From assembly GCF_011762225.1 (NCBI RefSeq), contig NZ_JAASQI010000011.1:94331-158330 (forward strand): a stretch of 64,000 nt of DNA. The letters are read 5' to 3'. Below the pieces are notes generated by a model. That model was not told where the DNA came from and did not search any database. It worked only from the letters and a program-made list of their open reading frames with translations. Positions 45,537-54,501 of the stretch are shown here, piece by piece (position 1 is the first letter of the stretch; the number at the start of each line of letters is the position of its first letter). Both the position numbers and the translations under genes were made by a program. This DNA comes from Pseudochelatococcus lubricantis. GTDB taxonomy: Bacteria; Pseudomonadota; Alphaproteobacteria; Rhizobiales; Beijerinckiaceae.

Positions 45537-46437
45537 TGCCGGCGACCGGTCTGTCGAGCGCTCCGCCCAGGGCGGCATCCTGCCTCTGCCGCCATCTTCC
45601 CGGCGGCGCGCCGGTGCGGGCGCGGAAGAAGCGCGAAAAATAGGCGGCGTCCTTCATGCCCAGTTCGAATGCGATGTCCTCCACGGAGCGGATGGTGAAG
45701 AGCAGCAGCCGCTTGGCTTCGAGCAACCGCCGCTCGACGATCAGTTCCTTGATCTGCATGCCGAAGGAGGCCTCGCACGCCTTCGCGAGAAGGTGCGGGG
45801 TTGTGCGAAGCTGTTCCACGTAGCGGCCGACTGGCCAGTTGTCCCGAAAGTGCAGGTCGACCTGCTGGCGCAACTGGATCGCCAGCAGCTTCTGCGGCGA
45901 CAGCGCGAGCGCCGGCGACGCAGCGGCAAGGCGCGCGATCTGCGCGAGCGCGACGGCGACCTGCGGCAGGATGACGTTCTCCGTGCCTGACGATCCCTGC
46001 GCGTATTCCTCCATGATGAGGTCCATGATCCGGGCGAGCCGGCGCCAGAGGACGGCCTCGCCCGTCCTGACCATGGCCGGGCCGTTGAGCGGCAGAAGCG
46101 CGAGTTCGGCAATCAGTGGCAGCGCGCTGTCGGCGACGGAGATCACGATGGCGTCCGTGTCGTCCGCCGCGACGGTGAAGCCGTGCACGATGCCGCTCGG
46201 GATGAAACTGACTGCGGGCGCTGAAAACTCCAGAACCTTGTCCTCGATCAGATAGCTGCCGTGGCCCTTTGTCCAGAACGTGATCTGCGCCATGCTGTCG
46301 TGGCGGTGCGGCTCGACTTTGCCGAAATGCACGTACTTCCGCGCCATGACGGTTTCCACATGCAGGAAACCGACATCGGGCGGGCGTGCGGACTCGCCGT
46401 AGACGAAGAAGGTGGGAATATCACTTAACATGTTCAT
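45508..46437 (-). CDS. hpaA: AraC-family regulator, HpaA-like
   Basis: Protein of 309 residues: N-terminal cupin-like sensing domain (VHFGKVEPHRHDSMAQITFWTKGHGSYLIEDK) and C-terminal AraC DNA-binding domain (LRTTPHLLAKACEASFGMQIKELIVERRLLEAKRLLLFT, then SVEDIAFELGMKDAAYFSRFFRARTGAPPGRWR). In E. coli HpaA activates hpaBC with 4-hydroxyphenylacetate. It is divergent from hpaB here. Its start codon lies in a HpaR-like half-palindrome (46425-46436), so HpaR probably controls it. The gene ends overlapping the HpaR-like tail. Confidence 0.87.
   Translation of the reverse strand: MNMLSDIPTFFVYGESARPPDVGFLHVETVMARKYVHFGKVEPHRHDSMAQITFWTKGHGSYLIEDKVLEFSAPAVSFIPSGIVHGFTVAADDTDAIVISVADSALPLIAELALLPLNGPAMVRTGEAVLWRRLARIMDLIMEEYAQGSSGTENVILPQVAVALAQIARLAAASPALALSPQKLLAIQLRQQVDLHFRDNWPVGRYVEQLRTTPHLLAKACEASFGMQIKELIVERRLLEAKRLLLFTIRSVEDIAFELGMKDAAYFSRFFRARTGAPPGRWRQRQDAALGGALDRPVAGIIDPSGRTG
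46425..46436. promoter_or_regulatory. Candidate HpaR operator 2 (start of hpaA-like gene)
   Basis: TTAAC-AT-GTTCA, one mismatch from the palindrome at 48724-48735, overlapping codons 1-4 of the AraC gene in the divergent hpaA/hpaB region. Confidence 0.5.
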
Positions 46438-46577
46438 TTACCCAAAAAAGTACAACCGATTCCCGCATTCTGTCCATAGCCGCGCCGCATGGAGAGGCAT
46501 AGTTTCACAAAAAACTTTCAGGGGACGCGACAAGTCCCGCAGGGGATGCCTCGGGGTCCCGTTTTGGAGGAAACCAG

Positions 46578-48140
46578 ATGAGAGCAGAAGATCACCGCGC
46601 CGATTCCAAGCGCCCGTTCACGGGCGAGGAATACATGGCAAGTCTCAGGGACGGTCGCGAGGTCTACATCAACGGTGAGCAGGTGCACGATGTGACCGCG
46701 CATCCGGCCATGCGCAACTCGGTGCGCTCGCTGGCCCGTCTCTACGACGCGCTGCATGGCGAGAAGACGAAAACCGTCCTGACCTCGCCCACCGATACGG
46801 GTTCCGGCGGCTATACGCACAAGTATTTCCGCGTCGCCCACTCGGCGGACGAACTGGTGGCGCAGCAGGGCGCGATCGCCGAATGGGCGCGCATGTCCTA
46901 TGGCTGGATGGGCCGCACCGCCGATTACAAGGCAGCGCTGATGAACACGCTGGGGGCGAACGCCGACTGGTACGGTCCGTTCAGGGAGAATGCACTCGCC
47001 TGGCACAAGCGGGCGCAGGAAGCCGCCCTGTTCATGAACCATGCCATCGTCAACCCGCCGATCGACCGCCACAAGCCCGCCGACGCGGTCAAGGACGTCT
47101 TCGTCCACATCACGAAGGAGACGGACGCCGGCATCTATGTGACCGGCGCCAAGGTGGTGGCGACCTCGTCCGCGCTGACACACTATAATTTTCTGGCGCA
47201 GAGTTCGGCGACCGTCACCGAGGACCCGTCGCTGTCAGTGATGTTCATCGTGCCGATGAACGCGCCGGGCATCAAGATGTTCTGCCGTGTTTCCTACGAG
47301 CAGACGGCGAATACGGTTGGCCATCCGTTCGATTACCCGTTGTCCTCGCGTTTTGATGAGAACGATGCTATTCTGGTGCTCGACAACGTCTTCGTGCCGT
47401 GGGAAGATGTGCTTGTCCTGCGGGATGCGGCGAAGATCCTGTCGTTCCATCCGGCCTCCGGCTTCATGCATGGTTATTGCTTCCAGGGCTGCACACGCCT
47501 CGCAGTGAAGCTCGACTTCCTCGCCGGCCTGCTTGCCAAGGCGCTCAGGGCGACGGGCGGCGATGCCTTCCGCGGCAACCAGGCGATGCTCGGCGAGGTC
47601 ATCGCCATCAGGCACCAGTTCTGGACGTTCTCGCACGCCATGGCGCGCAACCCCATTCCGTGGGCGGGCGGCGCGGTGCTGCCCAATCTGGAAGCCGCGT
47701 TGTGCTACCGCACCTTCATGTCGGAGGCGTATCCGAAGGTCATCGACATCGTGCGCCGCACGGTGGCGTCCGGCCTCATCTACCTGCCGTCCTCGGCGAA
47801 GGACTTCGCCAATCCGGACATCGACCGCTATCTGGCGCGCTATGTGCGCGGCTCCGACAACATGGACCACATCGAACGCATCAAGATCATGAAGCTGCTC
47901 TGGGATGCCACCGGCACCGAATTCGGCGGTCGCCACGCGCTCTATGAGCTGAACTACGCCGGCGCGCCGGAGGAAGTGCGCCTGCAGGTGCTGAAGGGCG
48001 CCGAGCGCGGCGGGCGCCTCAAGGCCATGGAAGCCCTTGTGGACCAGTGCATGGCCGACTACGACCAGAACGGCTGGACAGGCGACACCTGGCTGCCGCC
48101 GCTCGACCAGCCCGCCGGCAAGGCGCTCGCCGCCGAATGA
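46578..48140 (+). CDS. hpaB: 4-hydroxyphenylacetate 3-monooxygenase, oxygenase component (HpaB)
   Basis: FADH2-using hydroxylase of 520 residues that converts 4-hydroxyphenylacetate to 3,4-dihydroxyphenylacetate. The start follows GGAGG. Family segments: FTGEEYMASLRDGREVYINGEQV at the N terminus, the central ATSSALTHYNFLAQ and the C-terminal LLWDATGTEFGGRHALYELNYAG. Reduced flavin is supplied by HpaC, encoded ten bases downstream. Confidence 0.96.
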   Translation: MRAEDHRADSKRPFTGEEYMASLRDGREVYINGEQVHDVTAHPAMRNSVRSLARLYDALHGEKTKTVLTSPTDTGSGGYTHKYFRVAHSADELVAQQGAIAEWARMSYGWMGRTADYKAALMNTLGANADWYGPFRENALAWHKRAQEAALFMNHAIVNPPIDRHKPADAVKDVFVHITKETDAGIYVTGAKVVATSSALTHYNFLAQSSATVTEDPSLSVMFIVPMNAPGIKMFCRVSYEQTANTVGHPFDYPLSSRFDENDAILVLDNVFVPWEDVLVLRDAAKILSFHPASGFMHGYCFQGCTRLAVKLDFLAGLLAKALRATGGDAFRGNQAMLGEVIAIRHQFWTFSHAMARNPIPWAGGAVLPNLEAALCYRTFMSEAYPKVIDIVRRTVASGLIYLPSSAKDFANPDIDRYLARYVRGSDNMDHIERIKIMKLLWDATGTEFGGRHALYELNYAGAPEEVRLQVLKGAERGGRLKAMEALVDQCMADYDQNGWTGDTWLPPLDQPAGKALAAE

Positions 48141-48150
48141 GGAGGCCGAT

Positions 48151-48663
48151 ATGGTTGACGCCGTTTCGCGGACGGAGTTCCGCAACGCGATGGCGAGGGT
48201 CTGCGCCCCCGTCAACGTGATCACCACCAACGGACCCGCCGGGCGCGGCGGGTTCACGGCCACCGCCATGTGCAGCGTCACCGACGAGCCGCCGACGCTG
48301 CTCGTGTGCATGAACAGCCGCTCGGCGCAGTCGGAGATGTTCTTCGGCAACGGACGTTTCTGCGTGAACGTGCTCACCGGTGAGCACAAGGAACTGGCCG
48401 CCTTCTTCGCCGGCCAGCAGGCGGACATGGCGGCGCGCTACGCCGCCGCCGAATGGATCGACCTGTCATCGGGCAATCAGGCGCTTGCGGACGCCATCGT
48501 CTCCTTCGATTGCCGTCTGGTGGAAACCCGGCGCGTGGGCACGCACAACATCTTCATCGGCGAGGTGGTGGAGATCCGCTCCCGCAGGGACGGCCACGCG
48601 CTCCTCTACTTCGACCGCAACTACGTCCACGTGCCGACGCAGACGGGCAGCTTCGGCGGGTAG
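48151..48663 (+). CDS. hpaC: Flavin reductase of 4-HPA monooxygenase (HpaC)
   Basis: NAD(P)H:flavin oxidoreductase of 170 residues. Flavin reductase domain signs: FRNAMARVCAPVNVITTNGPAGRGGFTATAMCSVTDEPPTLLVCMN and the late GHALLYFDRNYVHV. ATG 48151 follows GAGGAGG. It provides FADH2 to HpaB; the two form one operon. The next gene is separated by a promoter region with a perfect HpaR-type palindrome. Confidence 0.94.
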   Translation: MVDAVSRTEFRNAMARVCAPVNVITTNGPAGRGGFTATAMCSVTDEPPTLLVCMNSRSAQSEMFFGNGRFCVNVLTGEHKELAAFFAGQQADMAARYAAAEWIDLSSGNQALADAIVSFDCRLVETRRVGTHNIFIGEVVEIRSRRDGHALLYFDRNYVHVPTQTGSFGG

Positions 48664-48723
48664 GGCCGGCGACGGGATTCGTCTTGCGACGGCGATCCGC
48701 TCTTGCTATTGGCGCACTATTAA

Positions 48724-48735
48724 TTAACATGTTAA
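48724..48735. promoter_or_regulatory. Candidate HpaR operator 3 (hpaFEDGHI promoter)
   Basis: Perfect palindrome TTAAC-AT-GTTAA within an AT-rich stretch (48717-48740) between hpaC and hpaF. It is the strongest of the three copies and points to a separate promoter for the meta-cleavage genes. Confidence 0.68.
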
Positions 48736-48763
48736 AGTGATAGCTGCGCCAGACGGGGACACC

Positions 48764-49177
48764 ATGCCGCATTTCAATATCGAGTATTCGGCCAACCTTG
48801 ACGGGCGGGTCGATTTCGGGAAGCTCTGCCGCCGCATCCTGAGGGAGGCGCTGGCGACCGGGCTGTTCGAGGTGGGGGCGGTGCGCGTGCGCGCCGGCCG
48901 GTTCGAGCACTACGCCATCGCCGACGATCTGCCGGAGAATGCGTTCATCGATATGTCCTTTCGCATCGGCGCGGGCCGGAGTCTCAAGGATCGCCAGCGT
49001 GCGGGAGAGGCGATTTTCGCGGCGGTCGTCGAGGAGCTGCAGCCGCTGTTCGAGACGCCGCATTTCGCGCTGTCTTTCGAAATCCGCGAGATCGACCCGG
49101 CGCTGAACTGGAAGAAGAACGCGATTCATCCGCGCCTGCGCAAGAGCGCGCCCGCATCCGTGCGGGAAGCCGGCTGA
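48764..49177 (+). CDS. hpaF: 5-carboxymethyl-2-hydroxymuconate delta-isomerase (HpaF)
   Basis: Tautomerase-fold enzyme of 137 residues isomerising the HpaE product to 2-oxohept-3-ene-1,7-dioate. The protein starts MPHFNIEYSANL: the proline after Met is the catalytic base, which decides for ATG 48764 over an in-frame GTG at 48737. Later segments FIDMSFRIGAGRSLKDRQRAGEAIF and FALSFEIREIDPALNWKKNAIH match CHMI. Confidence 0.92.
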   Translation: MPHFNIEYSANLDGRVDFGKLCRRILREALATGLFEVGAVRVRAGRFEHYAIADDLPENAFIDMSFRIGAGRSLKDRQRAGEAIFAAVVEELQPLFETPHFALSFEIREIDPALNWKKNAIHPRLRKSAPASVREAG

Positions 49178-49221
49178 TATTCGCTACGCGCCGCGGCGGC
49201 CCATGGAATGGAGAGGAAAAC

Positions 49222-50739
49222 ATGTCAAAGCTTGAGGAAAATCTCACCAGGGCCGAGAACTATCTCGCGCGCTTCCGCGAACAGGGCGTGCTGAACCAGA
49301 TCGGTGGCGAGGCCGTGCCCGCGCTCGACGGCGCGACTTTCGAGAGCATCTCGCCCATCGACCTGAAGCCGCTGGCGCGGGTGGCGCACGGCAAGGCGGC
49401 GGATGTCGACCGGGCGGCGAAGGCGGCGAAGGCGGCGTTTCCCGCCTGGGCCGCACTCTCCGGCGAAAAGCGCAAGGCATTGCTGCACAGGATCGCCGAT
49501 GCCATTGAGGCACGGGCGGAGGAGATCGCCTTCGTCGAATCCGTCGACACCGGGCAGTCCATCCGCTTCATGTCGAAGGCGGCGCTGCGCGGGGCGGAGA
49601 ACTTCCGTTTCTTCGCCGACCGCGCGCCCGAGGCGCGTGACGGCAAGACGCTGCTCACCGACGGGCAGGTCAACATCACGACGCGCAAGCCCATTGGGCC
49701 TGTCGGCATCATCACCCCGTGGAACACGCCTTTCATGCTGTCGACGTGGAAGATCGCGCCGGCGCTCGCCGCGGGCTGCACGGTGGTGCACAAGCCGGCC
49801 GAGTTCTCGCCGCTGACGGCGCGCCTGCTGGTGGAGATCGCCGAAAGCGCCGGCCTGCCGAAGGGCGTGTGGAACCTCGTCAACGGCCTCGGCGAGGATG
49901 CGGGCAAGAGCCTGACGGAGCATCCGGACATCAAGGCCATCGGCTTTGTCGGCGAAAGCCGCACCGGCTCGCTCATCCTGAAGCAGGGTGCCGATACGCT
50001 GAAGCGCGTGCATTTCGAACTCGGCGGCAAGAACCCGGTCATCGTGTTCGCCGATGCCGATCTGGAGCGCGCGGCGGACGCGGCCGTCTTCATGATCTAT
50101 TCGCTGAACGGCGAGCGCTGCACCTCTTCATCGCGCCTGCTTGTCGAGGAAGGCGTCTACGACCGGTTCACGGCCCTCGTCGCCGAGAGGGCGAAGCGGA
50201 TCAGGGTCGGCCATCCGCTCGATCCGGAAACCGTTGTCGGCCCGCTGATCCACCCGGTGCACGAGAAGAAGGTGCTGGAATACATCGGCATCGGCCGGGG
50301 CGAGGGTGCGACGGTTGCGGCAGGCGGCGGCAAGGTCGCTGGGCCCGGAGACGGCTGCTATGTGGCGCCGACGCTATTCACCGGTGCGACCAATACCATG
50401 CGCATCGCGCAGGAGGAGATTTTCGGGCCCGTGCTCACCGCCATCCCGTTCAGGGACGAGGCCGAAGCGCTGGCGCTCGCCAACGACGTGCAATACGGCC
50501 TCGCGGGCTATCTGTGGACGTCGGACCTCACCCGCGCCTTCCGCTTCACCGATCATCTCGATGCGGGCATGATCTGGGTGAACTCGGAGAATGTCCGCCA
50601 TCTGCCCACGCCCTTCGGCGGCGTCAAGAACTCCGGCATCGGCCGCGACGGCGGCGACTGGTCGTTCGATTTCTACATGGAAACCAAGAACATCGCTTTC
50701 GCCACGACGGCGCATGCGATCCCGAAGCTCGGCGGTTGA
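49222..50739 (+). CDS. hpaE: 5-carboxymethyl-2-hydroxymuconate semialdehyde dehydrogenase (HpaE)
   Basis: NAD-dependent aldehyde dehydrogenase, 505 residues, oxidising the HpaD ring-cleavage semialdehyde. VGIITPWNTPFMLSTWKIAPALAAG, catalytic Glu in FELGGKNPVIVF and catalytic Cys in YSLNGERCTSSSRLLV are visible. The start follows AGAGGAAAAC. Position among hpaF and hpaD distinguishes it from other aldehyde dehydrogenases, including the one at 54502. Confidence 0.93.
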   Translation: MSKLEENLTRAENYLARFREQGVLNQIGGEAVPALDGATFESISPIDLKPLARVAHGKAADVDRAAKAAKAAFPAWAALSGEKRKALLHRIADAIEARAEEIAFVESVDTGQSIRFMSKAALRGAENFRFFADRAPEARDGKTLLTDGQVNITTRKPIGPVGIITPWNTPFMLSTWKIAPALAAGCTVVHKPAEFSPLTARLLVEIAESAGLPKGVWNLVNGLGEDAGKSLTEHPDIKAIGFVGESRTGSLILKQGADTLKRVHFELGGKNPVIVFADADLERAADAAVFMIYSLNGERCTSSSRLLVEEGVYDRFTALVAERAKRIRVGHPLDPETVVGPLIHPVHEKKVLEYIGIGRGEGATVAAGGGKVAGPGDGCYVAPTLFTGATNTMRIAQEEIFGPVLTAIPFRDEAEALALANDVQYGLAGYLWTSDLTRAFRFTDHLDAGMIWVNSENVRHLPTPFGGVKNSGIGRDGGDWSFDFYMETKNIAFATTAHAIPKLGG

Positions 50740-50840
50740 AGCGGAACCCGGCGGGACGGTCGCGCGCCGTATCCGCCTGCCCGGAACGACGATAATCCGA
50801 AAAAGGTCGATCAAAGACCTGAAACCACGAGGAGGAAACC

Positions 50841-51821
50841 ATGCCGATACCCCAGCCCAATCTCTATCCGCCTTTCAATATCGTCCGGCTGAGCCACGTC
50901 GAATTCGTCGCCACGGATCTTGCCGCAAGCCGTGCCTTCTATGTCGACACGCTCGGCCTGCAGGTGACGGATGAGGACAGCGGGACGATCTATCTGCGCG
51001 GGCTCGAAGAGCGTGGCCATCACTGCGTGATTCTGAAAAAAGGGCCGGCCGCCGCCGTCAACGCCCTGAGCCTGAAGGTCTATTCGGAGGAAGACCTCGA
51101 CAAGGCGGCCGTCTGGTTCGAGACCCGGGGAAACCCCGTCGAATGGGTCGATCGGCCGTATCAGGGGCGCACGTTGCGCGTCCATGACAACTTCGGCACG
51201 CCGCTCGAATTCTACTTCAGGATGGACAGGCTGCCGCCGATCCATCAGCAGTACAAGCTCTATCATGGCGTCAAGCCGCTGCGCATCGACCATTTCAACT
51301 GCTTCACGCCTGATGTCGACGCCTCGGTCGCCTTCTACAATTCCATCGGCTTCCGCGTCACCGAATATACCGAGGACGACGAGAGCAAGAAGCTCTGGGC
51401 GGCGTGGCTGCACCGCAAGGGTGGCGTGCACGACATTGCGTTCACGAATGGCGTCGGGCCGCGGCTGCACCATACGGCCTTCTGGGTGCCGACCCCGCTC
51501 AACATCATCGACCTGCTCGACCTGATGTCGACCACGGGCTACCTCAAGAACATCGAGCGCGGACCGGGGCGGCACGGTATTTCCAATGCCTTCTTCCTGT
51601 ATGTTCTCGATCCCGACGGCCACCGTATCGAGATCTACTGCTCCGATTACCAGACCGTCGATCCCGACCTTGAGCCCATCAAATGGGACCTCAAGGACCC
51701 GCAGCGCCAGACGTTGTGGGGCGCGCCCGCTCCGCGTTCCTGGTTCGAACACGGCAGCGTGTTCGCCGGCACAAAGACGGACGAGCCGCTCCTGAAGGCG
51801 CAGCCGATCATCGCGCCATGA
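50841..51821 (+). CDS. hpaD: 3,4-dihydroxyphenylacetate 2,3-dioxygenase, type I extradiol (HpaD role)
   Basis: Extradiol dioxygenase of 326 residues built from two vicinal-oxygen-chelate modules (about 8-125 and 145-290). Metal ligands: His in LRIDHFNCFTP, His in RLHHTAFWV and Glu in HRIEIYCSDY. This is the Brevibacterium/Arthrobacter HPCD type; the enterobacterial HpaD is an unrelated LigB-type protein. It performs the meta cleavage of homoprotocatechuate. Confidence 0.92.
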   Translation: MPIPQPNLYPPFNIVRLSHVEFVATDLAASRAFYVDTLGLQVTDEDSGTIYLRGLEERGHHCVILKKGPAAAVNALSLKVYSEEDLDKAAVWFETRGNPVEWVDRPYQGRTLRVHDNFGTPLEFYFRMDRLPPIHQQYKLYHGVKPLRIDHFNCFTPDVDASVAFYNSIGFRVTEYTEDDESKKLWAAWLHRKGGVHDIAFTNGVGPRLHHTAFWVPTPLNIIDLLDLMSTTGYLKNIERGPGRHGISNAFFLYVLDPDGHRIEIYCSDYQTVDPDLEPIKWDLKDPQRQTLWGAPAPRSWFEHGSVFAGTKTDEPLLKAQPIIAP

Positions 51822-51901
51822 GCCGGAGCGCAAGATGACCGTGAGCGATCCATACATTTTCTTGCGCGGCCGCACGCAGCGGCGATGAAAGGATTCGAAC
51901 C

Positions 51902-52786
51902 ATGAGCGCCCCCGGATTGCCCGTCTCCAGGTTCGCGAGTTTCTCTGTCGAGGGCCGGCCGGGCTACGGCCTGATCACGGAGGCCGGCGTCATCCATCTG
52001 TCGCGACGGTTCGCCGGCGAGTGGCCGACGCTGCGGGAGGTGGTGGCGGACAATGCCTTCGGTCGTCTGCTGGATACGGCGGCGGGACTTCCGGCGGATT
52101 TCCCGGTGGAGGCGATCGCCTACGAAATTCCGGTCCCCGCGCCCGAAAAGATCATTTGCGTCGGCGTGAACTTTCCGGATCGCAACGAGGAATACAAGGA
52201 CGGGCAGGCCGCGCCCGCCAATCCCTCGCTCTTCGTGCGTTTCCCGCGCTCCTTCACCGGCCACGGCCAGCCGCTGATCCGCCCGCCGGAAAGTCCGCAG
52301 CTCGACTACGAGGGCGAGATCGCCATCGTCGTCGGCAAGGGCGGTCGCCGCATCGCGGAAAAGGACGCGCTCGACCATGTCGCGGCGTTGTCGCTCGCCA
52401 ATGAGGGCACTATCCGCGACTGGGTGCGCCACGCCAAGTTCAACGTGACGCAGGGCAAGAACTTCGACCGCTCCGGCGCCATCGGCCCCTGGCTCGTGCC
52501 CTATACCGACGAAGGCCAGCTCGCCGACATCGCGCTGCAGACGCGCGTCAATGGCGAGGTGCGCCAGAGCGATCGCACCAGCCGGATGATCTTTTCCTTC
52601 CGCAGGATCATCAACTATATTTCGACCTTCACGACGCTGGTGCCGGGCGACGTCATCCTTACCGGCACGCCGACCGGGGCGGGGGCACGCTTCGATCCGC
52701 CGGTATGGCTGAAGCCCGGCGACGTGGTGGAGGTCGAGGCCGATGGCATCGGCGTGTTGCGCAACACCGTGGCGGACGAGGGCTGA
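51902..52786 (+). CDS. hpaG: FAH-family isomerase/decarboxylase (HpaG role)
   Basis: Fumarylacetoacetate-hydrolase-family protein of 294 residues, one domain; E. coli HpaG is a two-domain fusion of about 430 residues. Metal site signature: LDYEGEIAIVVGKGGRRI, and the typical C-terminal VPGDVILTGTPTGAGARFDPPVWLKPGDVVEVEADGIGVL. It decarboxylates 5-oxo-pent-3-ene-1,2,5-tricarboxylate and/or isomerises the product. The ATG is preceded by GAAAGGATTCGAACC. Confidence 0.88.
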   Translation: MSAPGLPVSRFASFSVEGRPGYGLITEAGVIHLSRRFAGEWPTLREVVADNAFGRLLDTAAGLPADFPVEAIAYEIPVPAPEKIICVGVNFPDRNEEYKDGQAAPANPSLFVRFPRSFTGHGQPLIRPPESPQLDYEGEIAIVVGKGGRRIAEKDALDHVAALSLANEGTIRDWVRHAKFNVTQGKNFDRSGAIGPWLVPYTDEGQLADIALQTRVNGEVRQSDRTSRMIFSFRRIINYISTFTTLVPGDVILTGTPTGAGARFDPPVWLKPGDVVEVEADGIGVLRNTVADEG

Positions 52787-52789
52787 AGC

Positions 52790-53593
52790 ATGCTGTCGCA
52801 GGATGAAATTGCCGCTGCCGTCGAGAGCCTCGATACGGCCGAACGCACCCGCGTCCAGACAGGGCTGCTGTCGCTGAAGCACTCCGGCATGACGATGGAC
52901 GACGCCTACGCGATCCAGGGCGCATGGGTGACCAGGAAGATCGCCGGCGGGCGCAAGGTGATCGGCTGGAAGATCGGGCTGACGTCGCGGGCGATGCAGC
53001 AGGCGCTGAACATCGACATTCCGGACTCCGGCGTGCTGTTCGACGACATGGTCTTCGAGGACGGGGCGACGGTGCCGGCGACCCGTTTCATCCAGCCGCG
53101 CGTCGAGGCGGAACTCGCCTTCGTGATGAAGGCGCCGCTGGAGGGGCCTGGCATTACCGTCTTCGACGTGCTCAACGCCACCGACTACGTGACGCCGTCG
53201 CTCGAAATCCTTGATACGCGCATCGAGCGGGCCGACCCTGAGACGAAGAAGGCCCGCACCATCGTCGACACCATCGCCGACAACGCCGCCAATGCGGGCA
53301 TCGTCACCGGCGGGCGGGCCGTGCGGCCGGATGATGCCGATCTGCGCTGGATCGGCGCCATCGTGTCGCGCAACGGCAAGGTGGAGGAAACGGGGCTCGG
53401 CGCCGGCGTGCTGAACCAACCGGCGCGCGGCGTCGCATGGCTCGCCAACCGGCTGGCGCAATACGGCGCCCGCATCGAGGCCGGGCAGATCGTGCTCGCC
53501 GGCTCCTTCATCCGCCCCGTGGAAGCAGGGCACGGCGACACCATCGTGGCCGATTTCGGGCCATCTGGCACCGTCAGCATCTTTTTCGAATAG
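52790..53593 (+). CDS. hpaH: 2-oxo-hept-4-ene-1,7-dioate hydratase (HpaH)
   Basis: FAH/hydratase-family enzyme of 267 residues adding water to the dienoate before aldol cleavage. Segments GMTMDDAYAIQGAWVTRKIAGGRKVIGWKIGLTS, FIQPRVEAELAFVMKAPLEGPG and LANRLAQYGARIEAGQIVLAGSFIRPV are characteristic. It starts three bases after the hpaG stop, and hpaI follows after 12 bases. Confidence 0.94.
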   Translation: MLSQDEIAAAVESLDTAERTRVQTGLLSLKHSGMTMDDAYAIQGAWVTRKIAGGRKVIGWKIGLTSRAMQQALNIDIPDSGVLFDDMVFEDGATVPATRFIQPRVEAELAFVMKAPLEGPGITVFDVLNATDYVTPSLEILDTRIERADPETKKARTIVDTIADNAANAGIVTGGRAVRPDDADLRWIGAIVSRNGKVEETGLGAGVLNQPARGVAWLANRLAQYGARIEAGQIVLAGSFIRPVEAGHGDTIVADFGPSGTVSIFFE

Positions 53594-53605
53594 GATGGAG
53601 GTACA

Positions 53606-54409
53606 ATGCCAGCCCCCGTGAATACGTTCAGGAACGCCATCGCCGAAGGGCGCACGCAGATTGGCCTGTGGCTCGCGCTGGCGAGCCCCTATGCGGCGGA
53701 GATCGCGGCGGGAGCCGGCTACGACTGGCTGCTCGTCGACGGCGAACACGGGCCGAGCGATCTTCCGCTCATGCTGGCGCAGCTGCAGGCGATCGCCGCC
53801 TCGCCGAGCTATCCGGTGGTGCGGGTGCCGATCGGCGAGGCGTGGATCATCAAGCAGGTGCTCGACATCGGCGCGCAGACCCTGCTCGTGCCCATGGTGG
53901 AGAGCGCCGAACAGGCGCGGGCGCTGGTGCGTGCCACGCGCTACCCGCCGGAGGGCATCCGCGGCGTGGGCGCGGCGCTGGCGCGTGCTTCCGCCTTCAA
54001 CCGCATCCCGGACTACGTGCAGACGGCGAACGGCGAAATCAGCCTGCTTCTGCAAGTGGAAAGCCGTGCGGGCCTCGCGGCCATCGAGGCAATCGCGGCG
54101 GTCGAGGGCGTCGACGGCATCTTCATCGGCCCTGCGGACCTCGCCGCCGACATGGGCTTCCTCGGCCGGCCGGGCGCGGTGGAGGTGCAGGCGGCGATCG
54201 AGGACGGGCTGAAGCGGATCGTGGAGGCGGGCAAGGCCGCCGGCATCCTCAGCGCCGACCGCGAACTCGCCCGGCGATACATAGAACTCGGTGCAACCTT
54301 CGTCGCCATCGGCTCCGACGTCGGCCTCTTCGCCACCGCGACGCGCCGCCTGCGGGAGGAATTCGCCGGCGGAAAGGGAGACACCGGCGCAACGGGGGCG
54401 GTTTACTGA
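53606..54409 (+). CDS. hpaI: 4-hydroxy-2-oxo-heptane-1,7-dioate aldolase (HpaI)
   Basis: Class II, metal-dependent aldolase of the HpcH/HpaI family, 267 residues, releasing pyruvate and succinate semialdehyde. [36 protein letters not shown] supplies the catalytic His/Arg region, and [38 protein letters not shown] carries metal ligands Glu and Asp. It completes the lower meta pathway. GGAGG precedes the ATG. Confidence 0.95.
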   Translation: MPAPVNTFRNAIAEGRTQIGLWLALASPYAAEIAAGAGYDWLLVDGEHGPSDLPLMLAQLQAIAASPSYPVVRVPIGEAWIIKQVLDIGAQTLLVPMVESAEQARALVRATRYPPEGIRGVGAALARASAFNRIPDYVQTANGEISLLLQVESRAGLAAIEAIAAVEGVDGIFIGPADLAADMGFLGRPGAVEVQAAIEDGLKRIVEAGKAAGILSADRELARRYIELGATFVAIGSDVGLFATATRRLREEFAGGKGDTGATGAVY

Positions 54410-54501
54410 AGGCCGCAGGCTCGCGGCGCCCAACCGCCATCGGCAAGGAAAACAATATCGAAGACAGAGAGGGGCCGCGCTGCGGCTGGAAAGGAAACGC
54501 C

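Noticed and set aside
53437..54501. Extension of the FeaB-like dehydrogenase upstream through hpaH and hpaI
   Set aside because: It overlaps two complete genes in another frame and is unconserved; ATG 54502 gives the family's normal length.
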